18,503 bases of DNA from Acidimicrobiia bacterium (GTDB lineage: Bacteria > Actinomycetota > Acidimicrobiia > Spongiisociales > ZC4RG35). Below, in pieces: positions 13,965-18,503 of the stretch. The notes under the pieces were generated by a model that had not been told where the DNA came from, did not search any database, and worked only from the letters and a program-made list of their open reading frames with translations. The number at the start of each line of letters is the position of its first letter. The stretch's first letter is position 1. The position numbers were made by a program, and so were the translations under genes. The stretch spans positions 1 through 18,503 of the forward strand of contig JAOUGY010000035.1 of assembly GCA_029865445.1 (NCBI GenBank), in the 5' to 3' direction.

Positions 13965-15203
13965 TCAGGCCGAGGTACCGAGGGCGTTGCGCCGCTCCAG
14001 GAGTGCCCTGAGGGCGTTGACGATCTCAGGGTCGTAGTCGTACACCGACCCCCGGTGTAGTTGTTCGAGGCCCTCCAGCGGGGAGTGACCCTGCTCGGCC
14101 GTCAATTCGTCATAGGCGCTGGCGACCTTGATGATCCTCGAGGCGATCGGTAGATCTGGGTCGGGCTGCTGGCCCGGTCGCCGATACGGCTCGTGCTGGC
14201 GGCGGATGATCTGCGCGACCGTCGACAGCGTGGCCTCTTCGGCGATCACCGATCCCCACTCGGCGATGTCGGCGTCGGTGTATCCGATCCGGGCTACCCC
14301 GGGGTCGTTGAGGCTGATCCGTCCGATGTCGTGCAGGTACGCCGACCACTCCACGTCTTCGACACTGCGGTGGTCGAGACCCATCGTCTCGGCGAGCGAT
14401 GTCGCCAGCGCGGCCACTCTCAGGGCGTGTCCCGGATGGACATGGCCGGCCGCTTCGGGAATCTGGGCGAGCGCCCGGACGGTCTGGTTGTACGTGCGCT
14501 TCGCCTCGGCGAGGCGCCGGAACGCTCCCGCCGCGAACAAGAAAGGGAGCGCCGCGATCACGAAAGCGAACCACCGTGCGACGTCGAAGGTGAGCCCAAA
14601 GAGCGCCCCGATCGTCATCACGGTCACATAGACGTCGAGGTCCCGGAACTCGAGTGGTTGGTTGCGACCGTTGCCGTTTCCCGTCACCCATGTGACCACC
14701 GAGGCGACGACGAACGACGCCGGCACCACGACAAACAAGGTGACGATCTGCCACCAGTTCTCGATCCACTGCGACTCCGACCCTCCCAATCGCTCGATGT
14801 ACGCAGGTCCGATCAGTTCGAACAACGAGACGAATGCCATGCCCGAGGCCGCAAGGCGGAGCGAACGGATGATGACGCTGGCGGTAGTGTCACCCCGAGC
14901 GGTGCGAAGGATCCAGGTGGCGGCCGTTCCGAGCGCGATCACGGCGAGGCTCTCCTGGAGAGTGAATACCCGGACACCGTCGGTGGTGATGAACGGCAAG
15001 GCGGCCGCGACGGCCATGACCGCACTACTGACGGTGCCGGATCTCGTGGGGATGAGCACCGCAGAGAGCGGCACCATGATGAGGGCTGCAACCAGGACGG
15101 GCCCGACCACCGAACCGGGCCCAACCAGCTGGAGAAACGCCGCCACCCCGGCGATGGGGATGAGCGACGAGGCGATCCTTGGCCACCGACCCGACTCAAC
15201 CAC
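13965..15203 (-). CDS. Membrane HD-domain phosphohydrolase (second of pair)
   Basis: A 412-residue protein. The N-terminal half has about seven or eight hydrophobic segments (to about residue 226). The C-terminal cytosolic HD domain shows HVHPGHALRVAALATSLAETMG (His259), SAYLHDIGRISL (His291-Asp292) and RRQHEPYRRPG (His337). In HD-GYP phosphodiesterases, which cleave c-di-GMP, a full HHExxDGxGYP follows. Here it is reduced to QHEPYRRPG, so the substrate is uncertain. IASRIIKVASAYDELTA is the usual following helix. The GTG start overlaps the preceding stop by 8 bp (15196-15203), implying translational coupling with the upstream HD gene. An architecture as a membrane-sensor phosphohydrolase is inference. 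Confidence 0.85.
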   Translation of the reverse strand: MVESGRWPRIASSLIPIAGVAAFLQLVGPGSVVGPVLVAALIMVPLSAVLIPTRSGTVSSAVMAVAAALPFITTDGVRVFTLQESLAVIALGTAATWILRTARGDTTASVIIRSLRLAASGMAFVSLFELIGPAYIERLGGSESQWIENWWQIVTLFVVVPASFVVASVVTWVTGNGNGRNQPLEFRDLDVYVTVMTIGALFGLTFDVARWFAFVIAALPFLFAAGAFRRLAEAKRTYNQTVRALAQIPEAAGHVHPGHALRVAALATSLAETMGLDHRSVEDVEWSAYLHDIGRISLNDPGVARIGYTDADIAEWGSVIAEEATLSTVAQIIRRQHEPYRRPGQQPDPDLPIASRIIKVASAYDELTAEQGHSPLEGLEQLHRGSVYDYDPEIVNALRALLERRNALGTSA

Positions 15204-16581
15204 GGTTCGCCGCCTCTCTGACCGGTGCAGATTCGGGAGGGCCGTACGAGCCTCCGAGCCGTTCGAGCGCCTGCTTGAGGGCGGCCGTCACCTCGGGAAG
15301 GAAGAGGGGATCGTTGGATGACTCGACTTGGGCGAGGGCTCGACTCTGAGGCATTGCCATGCGGTACGAACGGGTACTCGTCATGGCGTCGAACGCATCG
15401 GCGACGGCGAGCACTGACTGTTCGAGTGTGGGCGTCTCGTTGTGACGATGTCCGTTCTGGCCGAAGTCCTCCCCGGTACCCCGAGGGTGGACACCGGAAC
15501 AGATCTGCACCATGGGCTCGAGAAAGGAGACCTGGCTGAGCAGGTCATCGACCTTGTGAGTGGCGACCCTCATCTCACGGAACTCGATCTCGGTCAAGCT
15601 CCCCTGCTTGCGCATGATGGGAGTGGGGACCGCCAGTTTCCCGACGTCGTGAATGAGAGCCGCCAATCTCATCCGAGCGAGTTGCGCACTGGAAAAGCCG
15701 AGCTCCGTGCCGATCGAGAGCGCGAACTCGGCGACCCGCTCCGTGTGACCGCGGGTGTAGAGGTCGCGAGCTTCGAGAATCTTGACGAACCCCCTGAGCA
15801 TTGCTTCCTGGGTCGCTCGGAGTCGGGCGTGAGAGGTGAACACGAGGTGGGAGATGACATAGACGGTGCCCACGAGAAAGGCCAGCGTGATGGACGGGCC
15901 GAAGGCGAGCACCGCTCCCAACATCGCACCGATGGTTCCGAGCGCCGTTTGCGCCACCACGGCCGGACGGGTCCTCGACCAGGGGATCAGGGAGCGGCGC
16001 CCAAAACCGATGAGCACCATCGAACGCACCATGGCGACATTCGAGATCGTGTACACGATGCTCGCCGCGAGTCCCGCCACCAGAACAGCGACGAAGACAG
16101 CGGCACTGGAGCCTTCGACCAGCCATGTGTTCAAGGTATCGGGCAGGGCACCTGAGCCCTCGGCCAGGATGCTCAACGCCACGTCCGCAGTCGACCCTGC
16201 CAGAAAGGCGGCGAACGCAATCTGTCCGAAGTTCACAGCCATCTGAAACACTCTCCGTCCAGAGATGTCCCCGCTGCTCACGAACCCCACAAAGGCGAGC
16301 ATTGTCATCGGAAACGCCGCTGTATCTGTGAGTTCAGACAAAGGAAACGCGAGACCGGCGGTGAACATGGCCATCACGCTCGCCGATACCTGGAGCCTGT
16401 CATCGATCTCGACCGACTTGTACGCAAGGATGCCGAAGGTCAGAGCGAATAGCGCCCACAGCTCCCAGAACAGCACAGATCCAGCGGACTCGCCGTCGAG
16501 CAGGCAGGCCCAAACCGCGACCGACAGACCCGCGACTACGGAGACTGCTCCCAAGATGATTCGGCGGTGCTTGAGTTTCAT
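15196..16581 (-). CDS. Membrane HD-GYP-like phosphohydrolase (first of pair)
   Basis: A 461-residue protein with about eight or nine hydrophobic segments up to residue 250, then an HD-GYP-type domain. The domain shows FVKILEARDLYTRGHTERVAEFAL (His279), AALIHDVGKLAVP (His311-Asp312), RKQGSLTEIEFREMRVATH (His342) and VADAFDAMTSTRSYR. These blocks are characteristic of HD-GYP c-di-GMP phosphodiesterases, but the GYP signature itself is replaced by SGVHPRGTGEDFGQNG. The enzyme may therefore be inactive, altered in specificity, or act on another nucleotide. The start ATG has only a weak AGG about 9 nt upstream. A 28-codon small ORF ends 51 nt before it. It is coupled to the downstream HD gene by an 8-bp overlap. 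Confidence 0.88.
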   Translation of the reverse strand: MKLKHRRIILGAVSVVAGLSVAVWACLLDGESAGSVLFWELWALFALTFGILAYKSVEIDDRLQVSASVMAMFTAGLAFPLSELTDTAAFPMTMLAFVGFVSSGDISGRRVFQMAVNFGQIAFAAFLAGSTADVALSILAEGSGALPDTLNTWLVEGSSAAVFVAVLVAGLAASIVYTISNVAMVRSMVLIGFGRRSLIPWSRTRPAVVAQTALGTIGAMLGAVLAFGPSITLAFLVGTVYVISHLVFTSHARLRATQEAMLRGFVKILEARDLYTRGHTERVAEFALSIGTELGFSSAQLARMRLAALIHDVGKLAVPTPIMRKQGSLTEIEFREMRVATHKVDDLLSQVSFLEPMVQICSGVHPRGTGEDFGQNGHRHNETPTLEQSVLAVADAFDAMTSTRSYRMAMPQSRALAQVESSNDPLFLPEVTAALKQALERLGGSYGPPESAPVREAANRG

Positions 16582-16632
16582 CGGATGCCTGGCGTGTGTT
16601 CGGAGTAGTTATCGAACAGGCAGGGTTCGCAG

Positions 16633-16719
16633 TCAACCGACTTTGAAGGTCCTGGTGATCAAGACTGGTTCTCTCACGAGGTTCGGGTTTGTCGAGTGCA
16701 TCCGGACAGTTGCTCTCAT
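16633..16719 (-). CDS. Small ORF, 28 codons, upstream of HD operon
   Basis: ATG at 16719 to TGA at 16633. The encoded peptide begins MRATVRMHSTNPN and ends LITRTFKVG; it is basic and not hydrophobic. The start is preceded by GAGGTGAT (16725-16732, - strand), one of the strongest Shine-Dalgarno matches in the window, with a 5-nt spacer. It could be a leader peptide controlling the HD operon or a small protein. I recognise no family. The strong ribosome site is the main support; the length alone would not justify the call. Confidence 0.45.
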   Translation of the reverse strand: MRATVRMHSTNPNLVREPVLITRTFKVG

Positions 16720-16741
16720 GCCGTATCACCTCGTTTACGGC
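16720..16741 (-). promoter_or_regulatory. Hairpin presenting the small-ORF Shine-Dalgarno
   Basis: GCCGTA and TACGGC form a perfect 6-bp stem. The 10-nt loop (AACGAGGTGA on the - strand) contains most of the Shine-Dalgarno, and the stem abuts the ATG at 16719. This geometry could expose or gate the ribosome site. Confidence 0.5.
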
Positions 16742-17066
16742 TGTACTTCACTCGCCCGTGTGTCGGCGTGTGAGTGACTTCCGCTCCGCTCAGGGGTGTG
16801 AGATCGGGGTGACCACTCACCCATGCCCATTCGATCTTCCCACTCGCGTGGGAAAGCTCCGAGTTGTCAAAGTGCAAGGCCCCCGTGCCACGGGCTCCTG
16901 GCTGCCAGGCTCGGCTCCACCATCTCCGGTTTCGCAGATCCTGGTCCCGTGACAGACCGCAATCGTTTTCTCGCCGACCCGAAGGTACTCGCCTGGAACC
17001 GCTCGATCAAGGGCTGAAGACCTCTTTTCGCGACGAAGCGGCGCCAGATCCGGCCCTCCCACCCGC
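16742..17066. other. Non-coding interval with several inverted repeats
   Basis: Between the divergent HD operon and the 17079 gene lies about 325 bp without convincing coding signal; the open frames here have mixed third-position GC. It holds CACTC/GAGTG (16749-16776), GGGTGA-CCAC-TCACCC (16807-16822), TTCCCAC-TCGC-GTGGGAA (16837-16854), CCCGT/ACGGG (about 16883-16895) and CCTGG/CCAGG (about 16898-16910). Read on the - strand these would form the 5' leader of the small ORF and HD operon. I could not match it to a known riboswitch, including the c-di-GMP class I consensus. Confidence 0.5.
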
Positions 17067-17072
17067 TACGCT
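17067..17072 (+). promoter_or_regulatory. -10 box, leaderless promoter of 17079 gene
   Basis: TACGCT fits TANNNT and lies 6 nt before the GTG at 17079, with no Shine-Dalgarno. This is the same geometry as at 1347 and 6836. Confidence 0.5.
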
Positions 17073-17078
17073 CAGGAC

Positions 17079-17699
17079 GTGGATGCCTCTGCACTCGAGC
17101 ACGCGCTGCGGCGAATACCAGGGATCGAAGCGGTCCGGGTGGTCATGAACGGGTCGGCTCCGGCAGAGGTCCATGTGTTGACCTCACCGGGGAAAGCACC
17201 GAAGCAGGTGGTCAGAGACGTGCAATCGGTGGCGATGGCCGGTTTCTCGTCGCAGATCGATCGCCGGATAGTTTCGGTCGTCCAGGTCGATCCAGGCGAT
17301 TTGGGAGGCGGTGATCGACCGGCCGTCGACGACGTCGCCGAGGAGATCGACGGCTCACGGATGACGATCACTGTCACGCTCACGTGGCACGACGAACGCC
17401 TGGTCGGTCGGGCCACCGGGCCGGCGGCGTCCACGACACGACTTCGCCTGGTGGCTGAGGCAACCCTGGCATCGCTGGAACAGGCCCTCGACTCCAATGC
17501 CGCCTTCGCTGTGGCATCGGTCGACACCCCCCAGATCGGCGCCCATCGGGTGGCGGTGGCCGTCGTGGTCATCGTGGCCAATGGCGAAGAACGGGTGGTG
17601 TCGGGGTCGGCTCTGGTCGGACCCGATCCTTCCAAAGCGATGGTTCGAGCGGTGCTCGACGGGCTGAACCGGCAGGTGCCCCAGCTCAAACGGTCATGA
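17079..17699 (+). CDS. Conserved-looking protein of unknown function
   Basis: A 206-residue soluble protein, no signal peptide or membrane segment. I do not recognise the family. It appears to have two parts. Residues 1 to about 70 form a small alpha-beta unit (ALRRIPGIEAVRVVMNG, then AEVHVLTSPGKAPKQVVRDVQ, then IDRRIVSVVQVD), reminiscent of ACT- or BON-like folds in pattern only. Residues about 90-200 hold four beta strands and helices (MTITVTLTWHDERLVGRATG; RLRLVAEATLASLEQAL; VAVAVVVIVANGEERVVSGSALVG), with a late DPSKAMVRAVLDGLNR. Start is the GTG fitting the leaderless -10. The stop overlaps the next ATG (ATGA, 17696-17699), so it is translationally coupled to the gamma-glutamyltransferase-like gene. 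Codon use is typical of the window, supporting a real gene. Confidence 0.75.
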   Translation: MDASALEHALRRIPGIEAVRVVMNGSAPAEVHVLTSPGKAPKQVVRDVQSVAMAGFSSQIDRRIVSVVQVDPGDLGGGDRPAVDDVAEEIDGSRMTITVTLTWHDERLVGRATGPAASTTRLRLVAEATLASLEQALDSNAAFAVASVDTPQIGAHRVAVAVVVIVANGEERVVSGSALVGPDPSKAMVRAVLDGLNRQVPQLKRS

Positions 17700-18503
17700 C
17701 GGGGCGTAGCGTTCGCACCTTCGGCGACGTCGTCGTGTCGCCTCACGAACTCGCATCCGCCGCCGGCATAGAAGTGTTCGCGGCCGGCGGATCGGCGGTC
17801 GACGCCGCCCTCGCCACCAACGCGGTCCTCGGGGTCGTGGCCCCCGAGACCTGCGGCATCGGCGGCGACCTGTTCGCCCTGGTGTGGGAACCCACCGGGA
17901 ATGCCCCGGCCACGCTCAACTCGTCGGGGTGGGCGGGCTCGGGAGCGCATGCCGACGAACTCAGGGCTGCAGGTCACGATTCGATCCCTGGCGACCACCC
18001 GCTCACCGTGACGATCCCAGGTTGCGTGGCAGGGTGGCAGGCTCTCCACGATCGCTACGGCCGAGTACCCCTCGGCGTCGTCTTGAACCCGGCGATCCGA
18101 TATGCGGAGGACGGCTTTCCCGCCAGCACGGAACTTTCCGAGGCCCTCCGACGGCGAAGAGACCAGTTGGTCGGCCAACCGTCAGCCGTCGATCTGTATC
18201 CCAACGGCACGCCCCCGGAAGTGGGTACCCGTGTGCGACGCCCACTTCTCGCAACCACGATCTCCGACATCACGACCGGCGGCGCCCCGGCGTTCTACGA
18301 AGGACGACCAGCCAGAGACATCAGTGCCGCGGTCGGGGGCAGGATCACCCAGCGGGACCTCGAGACCTATCGTCCCGACTGGGTGGAACCCGCGCACATC
18401 GACGTATTCGGAGCAACCGGCTGGACGACTCCTCCCAACTCGCAGGGCTATCTGACGCTGGCGGCGCTGTCGATCTTCGAGGCCCTCGGCGTCCCGCTCG
18501 ACG
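17696..18503 (+). CDS. Gamma-glutamyltransferase family, N-terminal part (partial)
   Basis: A frame open to the window end with 269 codons visible. It matches the N-terminal large-subunit region of gamma-glutamyltransferases (Ntn-hydrolases, peptidase family T3): VVVSPHELASAAGIEVFAAGG, SAVDAALATNAVLGVVAPETCGIGGDLFALVW, then GCVAGWQALHDRYGRVPLGVVLNPAIRYAEDGFP and the LETYRPDWVEP block. The autocatalytic threonine that starts the small subunit lies beyond the window, so activity cannot be judged. There is no signal peptide, so it would be cytosolic, unlike secreted GGTs. Related cytosolic members act on glutathione conjugates or other gamma-glutamyl or amide substrates. The ATG lies in an ATGA overlap with the upstream stop. 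Confidence 0.9.
   Translation, partial: MTGRSVRTFGDVVVSPHELASAAGIEVFAAGGSAVDAALATNAVLGVVAPETCGIGGDLFALVWEPTGNAPATLNSSGWAGSGAHADELRAAGHDSIPGDHPLTVTIPGCVAGWQALHDRYGRVPLGVVLNPAIRYAEDGFPASTELSEALRRRRDQLVGQPSAVDLYPNGTPPEVGTRVRRPLLATTISDITTGGAPAFYEGRPARDISAAVGGRITQRDLETYRPDWVEPAHIDVFGATGWTTPPNSQGYLTLAALSIFEALGVPLD

Noticed and set aside
16400..16729. 109-codon - strand frame overlapping the HD gene start
   Set aside because: It runs out of frame into the HD gene. The strong Shine-Dalgarno is better placed for the 28-codon frame at 16719.
16860..16980. Possible cobalamin or c-di-GMP riboswitch on the - strand
   Set aside because: AGCCAGGAGCCC loosely resembles a B12 box, but the other conserved segments are missing, and the c-di-GMP class I consensus blocks are absent.
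16817..17062. 81-codon - strand frame (and overlapping + strand frames) in the intergenic region
   Set aside because: Third-position GC is mixed, unlike real genes here. There is no ribosome site or domain, and inverted repeats run through it.

Overview
This window is GC-rich bacterial DNA, densely coded on both strands. GC-rich third codon positions produce long antisense shadow frames, the longest opposite aconitase. The gene set (DUF4349 lipoprotein, DUF4190, DUF2752 and DUF5317 membrane proteins, class E sortase, AbiEi-like solo gene, SufR-like regulator) and many apparently leaderless genes point to an actinobacterium. An Acidimicrobiia-type lineage is a guess; no rRNA or other taxonomic marker is present.

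Layout. 1-282 is non-coding and holds three back-to-back arrays of 7-8 bp tandem repeats. 283-1260 (+) is a DUF4349 lipoprotein followed by a long hairpin. 1359-2978 (+) is a YtcJ-type amidohydrolase. 3080-4093 (+) holds two paralogous DUF4190 proteins and a coupled DUF2752 protein. 4100-5170 (-) is an Mrp/ApbC Fe-S carrier ATPase, divergent from a SufR-like regulator with four C-terminal cysteines (5231-5971, +). The regulator is followed by a GalM-like epimerase and aconitase (6848-9487, +). This stretch looks like an iron-sulfur neighbourhood: carrier, probable cluster sensor and a major client enzyme.

9499-10658 is framed by two copies of a 47-bp palindromic repeat in inverted orientation. 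Between them lies one gene (9579-10559, -): an AbiEi-type winged-helix protein with a C-terminal nuclease-like domain and no toxin partner. Next come a cytoplasmic sulfite-oxidase-like molybdoenzyme (-) and a divergent membrane-anchored TlpA thioredoxin (+), with start codons 19 bp apart. A class E sortase and a crotonase follow (both -), the latter divergent from a DUF5317 protein (+).

13965-16581 (-) is a translationally coupled pair of multi-TM HD-domain phosphohydrolases with degenerate GYP motifs. They are preceded by a 28-codon small ORF whose strong Shine-Dalgarno sits in a hairpin loop, and by a structured non-coding region. 17079-17699 (+) is an unrecognised gene coupled by ATGA overlap to a gamma-glutamyltransferase-like gene that runs off the window.

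A recurring feature is a TANNNT-like -10 box 6-8 nt before the start codon, implying leaderless mRNAs. At three divergent gene pairs the -10 candidates of the two strands overlap or coincide.
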